Positions 1-10,223 of a stretch of 64,000 bases of DNA are shown here, piece by piece. The notes beneath the pieces were generated by a model. The model ran no database searches, was not told the DNA's origin, and saw nothing but the letters and a program-made list of their open reading frames with translations. A program made the position numbers and the translations under genes. How positions within the stretch are numbered: position 1 is the first letter of the stretch; each line of letters starts with the position of its first letter. The stretch covers positions 7,068,001 through 7,132,000 of the forward strand of contig NZ_CP015163.1 in the NCBI RefSeq assembly GCF_003312875.1. The letters are read 5' to 3'. Origin of the DNA: Amycolatopsis albispora. GTDB taxonomy: Bacteria; Actinomycetota; Actinomycetes; Mycobacteriales; Pseudonocardiaceae.

Positions 1-138
1 ATCACGCTGCCGGTCGAAGTGGCCGACCTGCCCGACGGCGTGGTCTGGCTGCCGGGCAACTCCGAAGGCTCCCGGGTCCGCGCCGCGCTCGCGGCCGGGC
101 ACGGCTCGGTGGTCTCGATCGCTGGAGGTGCGCGGTGA
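1..138 (+). CDS. nuoG: NADH-quinone oxidoreductase subunit G, C-terminal end (partial)
   Basis: An open frame runs from the first base to a TGA at 136-138 and gives the last 45 residues of a protein ending in SIAGGAR. It includes the stretch [14 protein letters not shown], typical of the end of the molybdopterin-oxidoreductase-like domain of NuoG, the large iron-sulfur subunit of complex I. The gene sits directly before nuoH and overlaps its GTG start by four bases (GTGA), which is the usual nuoG-nuoH arrangement. The rest of the gene lies outside the window, so the assignment rests on position and on this short tail. Confidence 0.85.
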   Translation: MTLPVEVADLPDGVVWLPGNSEGSRVRAALAAGHGSVVSIAGGAR

Positions 139-1466
139 CCCCGTTCCTGATGCAGGCCCAGGAAATGACCAGGGCCGAGATCCTCGCCGACGACCCGTGG
201 TGGCTGGTGCTGATCAAGGCCGTGGTCATCCTGCTGATCGGCCCGATCCTGACGATTTTCCTGATCGTCTGGGAGCGCAAGGCGGTCGGCCGGATGCAGA
301 ACCGGCCCGGCCCCAACCGGGTCGGCCCCGGCGGGTACCTGCAGTCGCTCGCGGACGCGCTGAAGCTGCCGTTCAAGGAACAGGTCATCCCGGACACCGC
401 CGACCGCAAGGTCTACTTCCTGGCGCCGGTGCTGTCCGCGGTGCCCGCGCTGGTCGGGCTCTCGGCGATCCCGTTCGGCCCGGAGGTTTCGATCTTCGGT
501 GAGCGGACCCTGCTGCAGCTGGTCGACCTGCCGGTCGGCGTGCTGGTGATCCTCGCCTGCTCCTCGATCGGCGTGTACGGCATCGTGCTGGCCGGCTGGT
601 CGTCCGGTTCGCCGTACCCGCTGCTCGGTGGGCTGCGCTCGGCGGCGCAGGTGATCTCCTACGAGATCGCGATGGGCCTGTCGATCGTCGGCGTGATCCT
701 GTACGCGCAGTCGATGTCCACCAGCGACATCGTCGCCTCGCAGCAGTCGGGCTGGTACTTCTACCTGCTGCTGCCGAGCTTCGTGATCTACCTGATCTCC
801 ATGGTCGGCGAGACCAACCGCGCGCCGTTCGACCTGCCGGAGGCCGAATCCGAGCTGGTCGGCGGCTTCCACACCGAGTACAGCTCGATGAAGTTCGCCA
901 TGTTCTTCCTCGCCGAGTACGTGAACATGGTGATCGTCTCGGCGTTCGCCACCACGTTGTTCCTCGGCGGCTGGATGTTCCCGTTCGTCGGCGCCGACCA
1001 CGCGCTGAACAGCGGCTGGCTGCCGGTCATCTGGTTCATGGCCAAGATGTTCGTGCTGCTGTTCGGCTTCATCTGGCTGCGCGGCACGCTGCCCCGGTAC
1101 CGCTACGACCAGTTCATGCGCTTGGGCTGGAAGGTGCTGGTCCCGCTGAACCTGGTGTGGATCGTCATGATCGCCACCATCCGGGCCATCCGCGGCACCG
1201 ACGAGGTGCCGCTGGGGGTGTGGATCGCGGTCGGCGCGGTGGTGCTCCTGGTGCTGGTCGTGATCGCGTTCATGGTGCCGGAGAAGCAGTTGCGCGACGC
1301 CGACAGCGTGCCGGTCACCGGCAGCGACTACCCGCTGCCCCCGCTCGACCTCAAGGTCCCCGAGACCACCCCGCGCCAACGGGCGCTCAAGGCCAAGGCA
1401 CGGGTGTCGAAGAAGCAGCCCGCCGCGGTCTCCGCCGGAAGGGAGAACACCGATGGGGATGTTTGA
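135..1466 (+). CDS. nuoH: NADH-quinone oxidoreductase subunit H
   Basis: NuoH is the membrane subunit of complex I that joins the peripheral arm to the proton-pumping arm and forms the quinone-binding chamber. The 443-residue product has about eight hydrophobic helices and family signatures such as [19 protein letters not shown] near residues 45-63 and [17 protein letters not shown] near 223-239. It is about 110 residues longer than the E. coli protein because of a hydrophilic, Lys/Arg-rich C-terminal tail from about residue 380, a common actinobacterial trait. The GTG start overlaps the end of nuoG, and the end overlaps nuoI, so translation is probably coupled. Confidence 0.97.
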   Translation: MTPFLMQAQEMTRAEILADDPWWLVLIKAVVILLIGPILTIFLIVWERKAVGRMQNRPGPNRVGPGGYLQSLADALKLPFKEQVIPDTADRKVYFLAPVLSAVPALVGLSAIPFGPEVSIFGERTLLQLVDLPVGVLVILACSSIGVYGIVLAGWSSGSPYPLLGGLRSAAQVISYEIAMGLSIVGVILYAQSMSTSDIVASQQSGWYFYLLLPSFVIYLISMVGETNRAPFDLPEAESELVGGFHTEYSSMKFAMFFLAEYVNMVIVSAFATTLFLGGWMFPFVGADHALNSGWLPVIWFMAKMFVLLFGFIWLRGTLPRYRYDQFMRLGWKVLVPLNLVWIVMIATIRAIRGTDEVPLGVWIAVGAVVLLVLVVIAFMVPEKQLRDADSVPVTGSDYPLPPLDLKVPETTPRQRALKAKARVSKKQPAAVSAGRENTDGDV

Positions 1467-1980
1467 TCCCATCAAGGGCTTCGGCGTCACCTTCTCGATG
1501 ATGTTCAAGAAGGTGGCCACCGAGGAGTACCCGGAGGCCGGGGCGCCGGCGGCGCCGCGCTACCACGGGCGCCACCAGCTCAACCGGCACCCGGACGGGC
1601 TGGAGAAGTGCGTCGGCTGCGAGCTGTGCGCCTGGGCCTGCCCGGCCGACGCGATCTTCGTCGAGGGTGGTGACAACACCGAGGAGGAGCGCTACTCGCC
1701 CGGCGAGCGGTACGGCGCGGACTACCAGATCAACTACCTGCGCTGCATCGGCTGCGGCCTGTGCGTCGAGGCCTGCCCGACCCGGTCCCTGACGATGATC
1801 AACTTCTACGAGCTGGCCGACGACGACCGCCAGCGGCTGATCTACACCAAGGAGGACCTGCTCGCCCCGCTGCTGCCCGGCATGGAGCAGCCGCCGCACC
1901 CGATGCGGCTCGGTGAGAACGAGCAGGACTACTACGTGAACGGGCCGCAGCTGGCTCGTGAGCAAGGGAGCGCGTCATGA
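1453..1980 (+). CDS. nuoI: NADH-quinone oxidoreductase subunit I (2x[4Fe-4S] ferredoxin-like)
   Basis: NuoI carries clusters N6a and N6b, which pass electrons towards quinone at the membrane interface of complex I. The 175-residue product has two CxxCxxCxxxCP motifs, with cysteines at about 53/56/59/63 and 98/101/104/108, exactly as expected for the family. The ATG start lies inside the end of nuoH (14 bases shared) and is preceded by an AGGGAGA ribosome-binding site. The stop overlaps the ATG of nuoJ (ATGA). Confidence 0.97.
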   Translation: MGMFDPIKGFGVTFSMMFKKVATEEYPEAGAPAAPRYHGRHQLNRHPDGLEKCVGCELCAWACPADAIFVEGGDNTEEERYSPGERYGADYQINYLRCIGCGLCVEACPTRSLTMINFYELADDDRQRLIYTKEDLLAPLLPGMEQPPHPMRLGENEQDYYVNGPQLAREQGSAS

Positions 1981-2840
1981 TCACCGCGCTGCTCGCGCAG
2001 GCTCCGCTGCCCGAGGCGGTGCCGGTGACCACCGGCGAGACCATCGCCTTCTGGGTGCTGGCCCCGCTCGCGGTGGCCGGTGCGCTCGGCATGATCTTCG
2101 CCCGCAACGCGGTGCACTCCGCGCTGTGGCTGGTGCTGACCATGCTCTCGCTCGGCGTGCTCTACATGGTCCAGCAGGCGCCGTTCCTCGGCTTCACCCA
2201 GATCATCGTCTACACCGGCGCGATCATGATGCTGTTCCTGTTCGTGCTGATGCTGGTCGGCCGCGACTCCTCGGACTCGGTGGTGGAGGTGCTGCGCGGG
2301 CAGCGGCTCGCCGCCGCGCTGCTCGGCATCGGCATGGCCGGGCTGTTCGCCGCCGCGCTGGCCCGGTCGCTGGCCGACGTCACCCCGGCTCCGCTGGTCG
2401 ACCCGGCCAGCCCGCAGGGCGGTGCGGCGGGCGGTCTCGGCCGCAAGATCTTCACCGAGTACCTCTTCCCGTTCGAGCTGACCTCGGCGCTGCTGATCAC
2501 CGCGGCGATGGGCGCGATGGTGCTGGCCTTCTCCGACCGGCACGGCAAGGGCGGCAAGAAGTCGCAGAAGGAACTGGTGGTGGCCCGCTTCCGCGGTGAG
2601 CACGCCCGGCCTTCGCCGCTGCCCGGCCCCGGGGTGTTCGCCACCGCCAACTCGGTGGCCACCCCCGCGCTGCTGCCGGACGGTTCGGTGGCGCCCGAGT
2701 CGCTGTCGGAGATCATCGAGTCCACCACCGCCTCGCACTTCGAGAGCGAGCGCAAGCAGGTCGCCGGCGACGAGCCCGGCCCCGACGCGCACGCACTGGT
2801 CGGTGGCAAGGAAGAAAAGGACGAAGGCGAAGCGAAATGA
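1977..2840 (+). CDS. nuoJ: NADH-quinone oxidoreductase subunit J
   Basis: NuoJ is a small membrane subunit of the complex I proton-pumping arm. Five hydrophobic segments occupy about residues 20-185, including the conserved [19 protein letters not shown] stretch (about 72-90). Beyond residue 190 there is a hydrophilic extension of about 100 residues, rich in Glu, Lys and Pro, making this 287-residue protein longer than the roughly 180-residue E. coli form; such tails are common in actinobacteria. It is joined by four-base overlaps to nuoI and nuoK. Confidence 0.95.
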   Translation: MITALLAQAPLPEAVPVTTGETIAFWVLAPLAVAGALGMIFARNAVHSALWLVLTMLSLGVLYMVQQAPFLGFTQIIVYTGAIMMLFLFVLMLVGRDSSDSVVEVLRGQRLAAALLGIGMAGLFAAALARSLADVTPAPLVDPASPQGGAAGGLGRKIFTEYLFPFELTSALLITAAMGAMVLAFSDRHGKGGKKSQKELVVARFRGEHARPSPLPGPGVFATANSVATPALLPDGSVAPESLSEIIESTTASHFESERKQVAGDEPGPDAHALVGGKEEKDEGEAK

Positions 2841-3136
2841 CGCCGACGAACTACCTCCTGCTCTCCGCGCTGCTGTTCTCCATCGGTGCGGTCGGGGTGC
2901 TGGTGCGCCGCAACGCGATCGTGGTGTTCATGTGCATCGAGCTGATGCTCAACGCGGTGAACCTCACGCTGGTCACCTTCGCCAGGATCAACGGCAATCT
3001 CGACGGCCAGGTGATGGCGTTCTTCGTGATGGTCGTGGCCGCCGCCGAAGTGGTGGTCGGGCTGGCGATCATCATGTCGATCTTCCGCACCCGCCGGTCG
3101 GCCTCGGTCGACGACACGAACCTGCTGAAGTACTAG
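2837..3136 (+). CDS. nuoK: NADH-quinone oxidoreductase subunit K
   Basis: The product is a 99-residue, three-helix membrane protein of normal family length (MrpC/NuoK family). It contains the conserved buried glutamates in [13 protein letters not shown] (about residues 32-44) and in the third helix ([11 protein letters not shown]), which take part in proton translocation in complex I. It lies between nuoJ (ATGA overlap) and nuoL (10-base gap). Confidence 0.96.
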   Translation: MTPTNYLLLSALLFSIGAVGVLVRRNAIVVFMCIELMLNAVNLTLVTFARINGNLDGQVMAFFVMVVAAAEVVVGLAIIMSIFRTRRSASVDDTNLLKY

Positions 3137-3146
3137 GGGTCATAGA

Positions 3147-5042
3147 GTGATCGCATCATCGTGGCTGCTGGTCGCCTTCCCGGCGCTCGGCGCGCTGATC
3201 CTGCTGGTCGGGGGCAAGCGCACCGACGCGTGGGGGCACCTGCTCGGTACGGCCACCGTCGCACTGTCCTTTGTGTACGGTCTGGTGCTGTTCTTCGCGA
3301 ACAGCTTCGACACGCCCAGCGACGTCAAGCTGTTCTCGTGGATCCCGGTCAACGAGCTGCAGGTGGACTTCGGGCTGCGGATGGATCCGCTGTCGATGAC
3401 CTTCGTGCTGCTGATCACCGGGGTGGGCATGCTGATCCACTTCTACTCGGTGGGTTACATGCACGACGACCGCGGCAGGCGGCGGTTCTTCGGTTACCTG
3501 AACCTGTTCGTCGCCTCGATGCTGATCCTGGTGCTGGGCAACAGCTTCGTCACGCTGTACCTCGGCTGGGAGGGCGTCGGCCTCGCCTCGTACCTGCTGA
3601 TCGGCTGGTACCAGGACCGCCCGTCCGCGGCCACCGCGGCGAAGAAGGCGTTCCTGATGAACCGCGTCGGTGACGTCGGGCTGGCGCTGGCGATCTTCCT
3701 GATGTTCAAGTACGTCGGCAGCACCGGTTACGCCGAGGTCTTCGCCGCGGTGGACCAGATCCCGCCGGGCGTGGTCACCGCGATCGCGATCCTGCTGCTG
3801 CTCGGGGCGTGCGGCAAGTCCGGTCAGTTCCCGCTCCAGGCGTGGCTGCCGGACGCGATGGAGGGCCCGACCCCGGTTTCCGCGCTGATCCACGCCGCGA
3901 CGATGGTCACCGCGGGCGTCTACCTGGTCGCCCGCTCCGGCGAGATCTTCAACGCCACCGAGTCCGGGCGGCTGGTGGTCACCCTGGTCGGCGTGGTCAC
4001 GCTCCTGATCGGGTGCGTCATCGGCTGCGCGTACGACGACATCAAGAAGGTGCTCGCCTACTCCACGGTGAGCCAGATCGGCTACATGATGCTGGCGGTC
4101 GGGCTCGGCCCGTTCGGTTACGCGCTGGGCATCATGCACCTGCTCACCCACGGTTTCTTCAAGGCGGGGCTCTTCCTCGGCGCCGGTTCGGTCATGCACG
4201 GCATGAACGACGAGGTGGACATGCGGAAGTTCGGCGGGCTGTGGCGCAAGATGCCGATCACCTTCGCCACCTTCGGCCTCGGTTACCTCGCGTTGATCGG
4301 CTTCCCGTTCCTGTCGGGCTTCTACTCGAAGGACGCGATCATCGAAGCGGCCTTCGGCGCGCCCGGCTGGCAGGGCTGGGTCTTCGGTGGCGCGGCCGCC
4401 TTCGGCGCGGCGCTCACCGCGTTCTACATGACCCGACTGGTGATGCTCACCTTCTTCGGCAAGCAGCGCTGGAAGGAGATCAAGTCCAGCGATGGCCGCG
4501 ACTTCCACCCGCACGAGTCCCCACCGGTGATGACCGTGCCGATGATCATCCTGGCGGTCGGCTCGGTGGCCGCGGGCTTCCTGTTCACCACCGGCGACGC
4601 GCTGGTCGAATGGCTCACGCCGGCGCTGGGTGAGCTGCGGGAGGCCGAGCACACCGCGCTGCCGCACGGCCTCATCCCGTTCCTGGTGGTCGGCCTGTCC
4701 GCGCTCGGCGCGCTGGCCGCCTACCTGATCTTCCGCCGCGACACCCCGGTCGAGCGGCCGGAGCGGGTCTCCTTCCCGGTCCGCGCGGCCCGCAAGGACC
4801 TGTACGGCAACGCGCTGAACGAGACGCTGGTCGCCCGGCCGGGCATCTGGCTCACCCGGTTCGCCGTGTTCCTGGACAACCGGGGTGTGGACGGCGCGGT
4901 CAACGGCCTGGCCGCGAGCCTGGGCGGCGGCTCCGGTCGCCTGCGCCGGCTGCAGACCGGATTCGTCCGCTCCTACGCGCTGTCCATGCTCGGCGGTTCG
5001 TTCGTCGTCATCGCCGCGCTCCTGCTGGTGAGGTTCTCATGA
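3147..5042 (+). CDS. nuoL: NADH-quinone oxidoreductase subunit L
   Basis: NuoL is the distal antiporter-like proton-pumping subunit of complex I, with the long lateral helix. The 631-residue product has the [19 protein letters not shown] motif near residues 133-151, with the essential Glu, and [20 protein letters not shown] near 226-245, with the key Lys, both hallmarks of the family. The start is GTG at 3147, preceded by AGGGGTCATAGA. The C-terminal region, with a charged stretch around residue 530 and a last hydrophobic helix, fits the lateral helix and final membrane anchor. The stop overlaps the ATG of nuoM. Confidence 0.96.
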   Translation: MIASSWLLVAFPALGALILLVGGKRTDAWGHLLGTATVALSFVYGLVLFFANSFDTPSDVKLFSWIPVNELQVDFGLRMDPLSMTFVLLITGVGMLIHFYSVGYMHDDRGRRRFFGYLNLFVASMLILVLGNSFVTLYLGWEGVGLASYLLIGWYQDRPSAATAAKKAFLMNRVGDVGLALAIFLMFKYVGSTGYAEVFAAVDQIPPGVVTAIAILLLLGACGKSGQFPLQAWLPDAMEGPTPVSALIHAATMVTAGVYLVARSGEIFNATESGRLVVTLVGVVTLLIGCVIGCAYDDIKKVLAYSTVSQIGYMMLAVGLGPFGYALGIMHLLTHGFFKAGLFLGAGSVMHGMNDEVDMRKFGGLWRKMPITFATFGLGYLALIGFPFLSGFYSKDAIIEAAFGAPGWQGWVFGGAAAFGAALTAFYMTRLVMLTFFGKQRWKEIKSSDGRDFHPHESPPVMTVPMIILAVGSVAAGFLFTTGDALVEWLTPALGELREAEHTALPHGLIPFLVVGLSALGALAAYLIFRRDTPVERPERVSFPVRAARKDLYGNALNETLVARPGIWLTRFAVFLDNRGVDGAVNGLAASLGGGSGRLRRLQTGFVRSYALSMLGGSFVVIAALLLVRFS

Positions 5043-6589
5043 CCCTGTTGCTAGTCCTCATCCTGCTGCCGCTGGCCGGGGCGATCGCGGTCACCGCGCT
5101 GCGCTCGAACGACCGGGTCGCCACGCTCACCGCGCTCGGCGTCTCGGTGGTCGAGCTGCTGCTGATCATCCCGCTGTGGCTCGGTTACGAGCCGCGCGGC
5201 GAGCGCATCCAGCAGGCGTCCTCGATGGACTGGATCCCGAACTTCGGCATCCACATCTCCTTCGGCATGGACGGCATCGCGCTGGTGATGATCGCGGTGA
5301 TCGCGTTGCTGGTGCCGCTGATCATCGGCGGCACCGCGGCCATCGACAAGCTGCCGAAGGGGCGCAGCGCGGGTGGCTACTTCGCGCTGATCCTGGTGCA
5401 GCAGTCGCTGACCATCGCGGTCTTCGCGGCCACCGACGTGTTCCTGTTCTACGTGCTGTTCGAGATCATGCTGATCCCGATGTACTTCCTGATCGGCGGC
5501 TACGGCGGCCCGAACCGGCAGTACGCGGCGGTCAAGTTCTTCCTGTACTCGTTCCTCGGCGGCCTGATCATGCTGGCCTCGGCGATCGGCGCCTACTCGA
5601 TGGCGTCGGACGAACTGGGCCAGGGCACCTTCGACTGGGCCACGCTGGTCTCGGTGGTGCGGGACGCGCCGACCGGTACGCAGATCTGGCTGTTCCTCGG
5701 CTTCTTCCTGGCCTTCGCGATCAAGGCGCCGCTGGTGCCGCTGCACACCTGGCTGCCGGACGCGGCCGGGCAGGCGCCGATCGGCGTGGCCGTGCTGCTG
5801 GTCGGCGTGCTGGACAAGGTCGGCACGTTCGGCTTCCTGCGCTACTGCATCCCGATGTTCCCCGACGCCAGCCAGGCGCTCGCGCCGCTGGTGCTCACCC
5901 TGGCCGTGGCCGGTGTGGTCTACGGCTCGATGCTGGCCGCCGGGCAGTCGGACATGAAGCGGTTCATCGCCTACGTGTCCATCGCCCACTTCGGCTTCAT
6001 CGCGCTGGGCATCTTCGCCTTCACCGAGCAGGCCCAGGTCGGCTCGGTGTCGTACATGCTCAACCACAGCCTGGCCACCGGCATGCTGATCCTGGTGATC
6101 GGCATGGTGATCGCCCGCGGCGGGTCCACCCGGATCGCCGACTACGGCGGCATGGCCAAGGTGACCCCGGTGCTCGGCGGGCTGTTCTTCATCGCCGGTC
6201 TGTCCACCCTGTCCCTGCCGGGGACGAACTCGTTCATCAGCGAGTTCCTGGTGCTGCTGGGGTCCTTCGACACCCGGCCGGTGTTCACCATCGTGGCCAC
6301 GCTGGGCCTGGTGCTCGCCGCGGCCTACGTGCTCTGGCTGTACCAGCGGATCTTCCAGGGGCCGGTGCGGGGTGACGCGCTGATCGGCGCCGGTGGTGGT
6401 CCCGGCACGGCGGTGGCGCCGGAGATCGGTGCTCGCAAGTCCATTCGCGACCTGTCCAAAGTGGAGATCGGCGTGCTGGCGCCGATGGTGGTGCTGATCA
6501 TCGGGCTGGGCTTCTACCCGAAGCCGGTCCTGGACACGATTACTCCTTCGGTGGAAGCCACGATGTCCGCCGTGCAGGAAGGCAACTGA
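5039..6589 (+). CDS. nuoM: NADH-quinone oxidoreductase subunit M
   Basis: This is the second antiporter-like proton-pumping subunit of complex I. The 516-residue product shows the [20 protein letters not shown] segment (about 137-156), with the conserved functional Glu, and [19 protein letters not shown] (about 229-247), with the conserved Lys. About fourteen hydrophobic helices can be read. It overlaps nuoL (ATGA) and nuoN (TGATG), so it is part of the same polycistronic unit. Confidence 0.96.
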   Translation: MTLLLVLILLPLAGAIAVTALRSNDRVATLTALGVSVVELLLIIPLWLGYEPRGERIQQASSMDWIPNFGIHISFGMDGIALVMIAVIALLVPLIIGGTAAIDKLPKGRSAGGYFALILVQQSLTIAVFAATDVFLFYVLFEIMLIPMYFLIGGYGGPNRQYAAVKFFLYSFLGGLIMLASAIGAYSMASDELGQGTFDWATLVSVVRDAPTGTQIWLFLGFFLAFAIKAPLVPLHTWLPDAAGQAPIGVAVLLVGVLDKVGTFGFLRYCIPMFPDASQALAPLVLTLAVAGVVYGSMLAAGQSDMKRFIAYVSIAHFGFIALGIFAFTEQAQVGSVSYMLNHSLATGMLILVIGMVIARGGSTRIADYGGMAKVTPVLGGLFFIAGLSTLSLPGTNSFISEFLVLLGSFDTRPVFTIVATLGLVLAAAYVLWLYQRIFQGPVRGDALIGAGGGPGTAVAPEIGARKSIRDLSKVEIGVLAPMVVLIIGLGFYPKPVLDTITPSVEATMSAVQEGN

Positions 6590-8157
6590 TGCTCGAGGTA
6601 TTCCTGGCCCAGGATCCGGGCAAGATCTCCGCGCCGGCGATCGACTACGCGGCGATCCTGCCGATCCTGATCATTCTCGGTGCGGCGTGCGTCGGCGTAC
6701 TGTTCGAGGCGTTCCTGATCAAGCACCAGCGGTGGTGGGCGCAGGTCACGCTGTCGCTGCTCGCCATCGTGGCGGCCGGTCTCGCGCTGGTGCTCTACGT
6801 GGCCGATTCGCCGGAGCGCGGGGTCACCACGCTGAGCGGGTCGCTCTCGGTGGACAAGCCCGCGTTGTTCCTGTGGGGCACGCTGCTGGCGCTGGCGATC
6901 GGCGCGGTGCTGCTGATCGGTGACCGGTCGGTGGAGCCGGGCGGCGCGTTCGTCGCGCAGGCGGCGATCCGGCCGGGCACCTTCCAGGACCGCGCGCAGG
7001 TCGGCTCCACCGGCATGCAGACCGAGGTCTTCCCGCTGACGCTCTTCGCGCTCGGCGGCATGATGGTCTTCACCGCGGCGAACGACCTGCTCACCATGTT
7101 CATCGCGCTCGAGGTGCTTTCGCTGCCGCTGTACCTGATGTGCGGCCTCGCCCGCCGTCGCCGCCTGATCTCGCAGGAGGCGGCGGTCAAGTACTTCCTG
7201 CTGGGCGCGTTTTCCAGCGCGTTCTTCCTGTACGGGCTGGCGCTGCTGTACGGCTACGCGAACTCGGTGAAGCTGGCCGACATCGCGAACGCCACCGCGG
7301 GCACCAACCGCTCGGACACGCTGCTGTTCGCCGGTCTCGGCCTGCTCATGGTCGGCTTGCTGTTCAAGGGTTCGGTCGGCCCGTTCCACACCTGGACGCC
7401 GGACGTCTACCAGGGCGCGCCCACCCCGGTCACCGCCTTCATGGCGGCCTGCACCAAGGTCGCCGCGTTCGGGGCCATCCTGCGTGTGCTGACCGTCGGC
7501 TTCGAGTCGACCAGCTGGGAATGGCGCGGGGTGCTGTGGGGCGTGGCGATCGCGTCGATGGTGCTGGGCGCGGTGCTCGGCCTGACCCAGACCGACGTCA
7601 AGCGCATGATCGCCTACTCGTCCATCGCGCACGCCGGCTTCCTGCTGGTGGGCTCGATCGCGATGACCGAGCAGGGCCTGTCGGGCACGCTGTTCTACCT
7701 GCTGGCCTACGGTTTCACCACGCTCGCCGCGTTCGGTGTGGTCAGCCTGGTCCGCGACTCGAACGGCGAGGCCACGCACCTGTCGGCATGGGCTGGGCTG
7801 GCGAAGCGCTCGCCACTGCTGGCCGGCACGTTCACGTTCCTCTTGCTCGCGCTCGCCGGTATCCCGCTGACCAGCGGGTTCGTCGGCAAGTTCGTGGTGT
7901 TCGAGGCCGCGCTGACCGACGGCATGGCCCCGCTGGTGGTGATCGCCCTGGTCGCCAGCGCCGTGGCGGCGTTCTTCTACCTGCGCGTGGTGGTGCTGAT
8001 GTACTTCTCGGAACCCTCGCCGGAAGGCCCGACGGTGACCGTGCCGGGCACCTTCACCACGGTGGCCATCACCCTCGGTGTGATCGTCACGCTGGTGCTG
8101 GGCATCCTGCCCGCCTTCGCCCTCGACTGGGCAGGCGCCGGCGGCTTCGCCAGCTGA
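6589..8157 (+). CDS. nuoN: NADH-quinone oxidoreductase subunit N
   Basis: This is the third antiporter-like subunit of complex I and the last gene of the nuo operon. The 522-residue product has FIALEVLSLPLYLMCGLAR (about 170-188), with the conserved Glu, and KGSVGPFHTWTPDVYQGAP (about 259-277), with the conserved Lys. The ATG overlaps the nuoM stop by one base. A strong hairpin starts 13 bases after the stop codon and probably ends the operon. Confidence 0.96.
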   Translation: MLEVFLAQDPGKISAPAIDYAAILPILIILGAACVGVLFEAFLIKHQRWWAQVTLSLLAIVAAGLALVLYVADSPERGVTTLSGSLSVDKPALFLWGTLLALAIGAVLLIGDRSVEPGGAFVAQAAIRPGTFQDRAQVGSTGMQTEVFPLTLFALGGMMVFTAANDLLTMFIALEVLSLPLYLMCGLARRRRLISQEAAVKYFLLGAFSSAFFLYGLALLYGYANSVKLADIANATAGTNRSDTLLFAGLGLLMVGLLFKGSVGPFHTWTPDVYQGAPTPVTAFMAACTKVAAFGAILRVLTVGFESTSWEWRGVLWGVAIASMVLGAVLGLTQTDVKRMIAYSSIAHAGFLLVGSIAMTEQGLSGTLFYLLAYGFTTLAAFGVVSLVRDSNGEATHLSAWAGLAKRSPLLAGTFTFLLLALAGIPLTSGFVGKFVVFEAALTDGMAPLVVIALVASAVAAFFYLRVVVLMYFSEPSPEGPTVTVPGTFTTVAITLGVIVTLVLGILPAFALDWAGAGGFAS

Positions 8158-8169
8158 ACCAGTATTCGA

Positions 8170-8203
8170 AAGTGGGGCGCTGCTTACGGGCAGCGCCCCA
8201 CTT
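8170..8203. terminator. Strong hairpin between convergent genes, probable bidirectional terminator
   Basis: The arm AAGTGGGGCGCTGC (8170-8183) pairs without mismatch with 8190-8203 around a six-base loop (TTACGG). The flanking A and T bases fold into the stem, so each strand ends with a short U run at the hairpin base. It lies between the nuoN stop and the stop of the next gene on the other strand (8220). Confidence 0.85.
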
Positions 8204-8219
8204 CCGCGTTCAGGGGCTT

Positions 8220-9128
8220 TTATCGAAGCCAGTGGTACCCGAACCGGCAGCCGCCCTCGATACCCATTGCGCCCCAATGCTTGTTCAGCTCGGGCGTGTG
8301 CCGCGCCCGGTCGCGCGGCACGGTGTGGAGGTCCATCACCAGTGCCACCGGATCGCCGTGCTCGCCGGGTGCGTGGAGCGCGGTCAACCGGACCGGCTCG
8401 ATGTCGGTCCGGCGCAGCGACCAGACGGGCTGGTTGTTGCGCCTGCCGTTGATGGCCACCTCGGTGAGGTGGACCTGGTAGCCGCGGCGCAGCGAAACCT
8501 CCGCCGTGGTCAGGTCGGCGGCGTACGGCCGGGTCACCAGCCTGCCTTCGCGCAGCAGCTTCGCGACGAACTTCTCGCCGACGACGGGGTTGGCCTTGAT
8601 CCTGCGGGCCAGCCCGGGCACCATCCAGCTCGGCCACCGCCGCAGGCCCGCGTAGCAGAGCGCGAGCACGGGGAAGCCGATCGGGACGAGGACCCACACC
8701 TTGGCCCAGGTGAGTTCGCCCGTTTCGTGGTACCGGTGCAGGTCCTTGCCGATCTCTTCGACCGCCAGCGTCTTGCCGACGTCGGCCGGGGTGAAGACAC
8801 TGCTCAGCGTCTCCCGCGACCGCGGCTCCAGCGTGTGCCCGGCGTAGCCGTAGTCGACCGAGCAAGCCCAGTGGAAGCCGAAGCCCGCGTGGCTGATCGG
8901 GCCGTACTCCGAGCATTCCTTGACGTACGCGACCGTGCCGGTCTCCTCCACGGTGTACGCGGCGCCGCGCTGGAGGTGGAGATCCACGGTGCCCAGCGTC
9001 AGGGTGAGGAAGAACAGGACCGGGAGCGCGAGCCAGGAGAGCACGAACCGCAGCCAGCCGGCGAGCCGCTCCCGCGGTGTCTGCAACGCCGCGAGCCGGT
9101 GCGCCACGGAGCTGGTCGTGGTCGTCAC
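8220..9128 (-). CDS. Two-helix membrane protein of an ESX-associated paralogous family (copy C)
   Basis: The function is unknown. The 302-residue product has one hydrophobic segment near residues 25-50 and a second near 155-175. Between them is a conserved, probably extracytoplasmic part with RGAAYTVEETG, a YVKECSEYGPISHAGFGFHW-like motif with two cysteines, and FTPADVGKT. The C-terminal half ends with HWGAMGIEGG. Two paralogues in this window (10224-11213 and 14253-15266) share all these motifs, so this is one family; it may be the one catalogued as DUF6346, which I cannot confirm here. The ATG start overlaps the end of the upstream PH-like gene (ATGA). It is the last gene of the ESX-like block and faces nuoN across a terminator. 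Confidence 0.85.
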   Translation of the reverse strand: MTTTTSSVAHRLAALQTPRERLAGWLRFVLSWLALPVLFFLTLTLGTVDLHLQRGAAYTVEETGTVAYVKECSEYGPISHAGFGFHWACSVDYGYAGHTLEPRSRETLSSVFTPADVGKTLAVEEIGKDLHRYHETGELTWAKVWVLVPIGFPVLALCYAGLRRWPSWMVPGLARRIKANPVVGEKFVAKLLREGRLVTRPYAADLTTAEVSLRRGYQVHLTEVAINGRRNNQPVWSLRRTDIEPVRLTALHAPGEHGDPVALVMDLHTVPRDRARHTPELNKHWGAMGIEGGCRFGYHWLR

Positions 9129-10207
9129 CGCTCCACGCCTTCGGGATGGGCTTCCTCGTACGCGCCGGGGTGGTAGCGCTCGATGAAGCCACGCAGCTCC
9201 TGGAGCGCGCCGGCGCTGAACGTGCGGTCGAGGCGGTAGGTGCCGTCCGGCCGCAGCCAGTGCTTGCGCATTTCGGGGTGCCGCTGGGCGAACCGGTTGT
9301 CGCCGGGCACGATGTCGACGAGGTACTCGTCGCCCTCCGCGCTCGCGCGGAAGGTGCCGATCTCCGCCCAGGTGAGCTCGAACCCGCTCGCCAGCGGGTC
9401 GCGGCTCCAGTTGTCGCCCAGGAACGAGTTCCAGCGCACGCCGACCGCGCTGACCAGGAAACCGGCGAACTTGAGCGGGTTCTGCACCGTGCTGGTGGTG
9501 CGCACCGAGCCACCGGCGGGAAGGTCCACTGTGTACAGGAAGTACGGCCCGAACGGCCGGTCGCCCCAGTAGCTCTCGGTGCCGGGCGGGATTGGCCGCG
9601 GAATGAGTTTCTGTTGCGGGCCACCCTTTTCCGCGGGCGGCAACGCGGTGGCCCGCACCGGGCCGTCGTAGTGGACGCGAGCCCGTTCCTGGACGGCGTA
9701 CGCCTCGACCTCGGACAACTCGATCTCGGCGGTGTACACGTCACGCGCGCGCCTGCCCGCGCGGGCCTTGCGGAAGAACTCGGGCGGAACGGTCAACCGC
9801 AGTTCGTACCCGTAGGCCGGGTCCGTGAGGTATCGGGGCCGCAACCAGCGGCGCCGCAACTCGACCCGGCCGATCTCCGCCCACGGCAACGACCACCCAC
9901 CGGTCGGGAGCCAAACCAGCCGGATGCCCGCTGCGTCCACGTGCAGTCGCCAGCCGCCGGTGCCGCGAACGAGCCCCACCACGATCCGGGCGGCGCACCC
10001 GACCGTCGCCAGGCCGAACAGGATCGCCCACTTCAGGAACTCGGTGCTCCCGGTGTTGACGATGTACACGTTCCAACCGGTGGCATACACCAACACAGCC
10101 AGCGCGATGTACCACCGCTTGAGCCGCCGCCGCACGCCGCGATCGACGACCGGTGCCCCGGCGTCACTCATCAAGTGAGCCGGAGAGTGCTGGTCAGGGC
10201 TCGTCAC
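9125..10207 (-). CDS. Membrane protein with PH-like domains; start borrowed from a YbaB-like gene
   Basis: The predicted 360-residue protein has two hydrophobic helices near residues 28-75. After these comes a PH-like beta-rich domain (GWRLHVDAAGIRLVWLP followed by SLPWAEIGRVEL), and a second beta-rich part with FELTWAEIGTF and VDIVPGDNRFAQRHPEMRKHW. The latter motif recurs in the neighbour at 11210-12457 (EIVPGDDEFAKRHPEMQRLW), so the two are paralogues. The role is unknown. I chose the GTG at 10207 because GGGGGAGGT precedes it at ideal distance, while the internal ATG at 10171 has no ribosome-binding site. That GTG and its leader match the start region of the YbaB-like genes (VTSPDQ), see the findings. 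Confidence 0.75.
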   Translation of the reverse strand: MTSPDQHSPAHLMSDAGAPVVDRGVRRRLKRWYIALAVLVYATGWNVYIVNTGSTEFLKWAILFGLATVGCAARIVVGLVRGTGGWRLHVDAAGIRLVWLPTGGWSLPWAEIGRVELRRRWLRPRYLTDPAYGYELRLTVPPEFFRKARAGRRARDVYTAEIELSEVEAYAVQERARVHYDGPVRATALPPAEKGGPQQKLIPRPIPPGTESYWGDRPFGPYFLYTVDLPAGGSVRTTSTVQNPLKFAGFLVSAVGVRWNSFLGDNWSRDPLASGFELTWAEIGTFRASAEGDEYLVDIVPGDNRFAQRHPEMRKHWLRPDGTYRLDRTFSAGALQELRGFIERYHPGAYEEAHPEGVER

Positions 10208-10221
10208 GGCGAACCTCCCCC
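10190..10221 (-). repeat. Remnant of the YbaB-like gene start region (third copy)
   Basis: The roughly 32-base stretch covering the ribosome-binding site, the GTG start and codons for TSPDQ is almost identical to 14239-14270 and 17269-17300, where it begins full YbaB-like genes. Here similarity stops after codon 6 and the frame continues into the PH-like membrane gene. Confidence 0.75.
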
Positions 10222-10223
10222 GT

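Noticed and set aside
6514..9744. Very long minus-strand open frame (over 1000 codons) across the nuoM-nuoN region
   Set aside because: It is a shadow of high-GC genes on the other strand: Arg/Gly/Asp/His-rich low-complexity translation, no motif, and it covers nuoN, the terminator and two well-supported genes.
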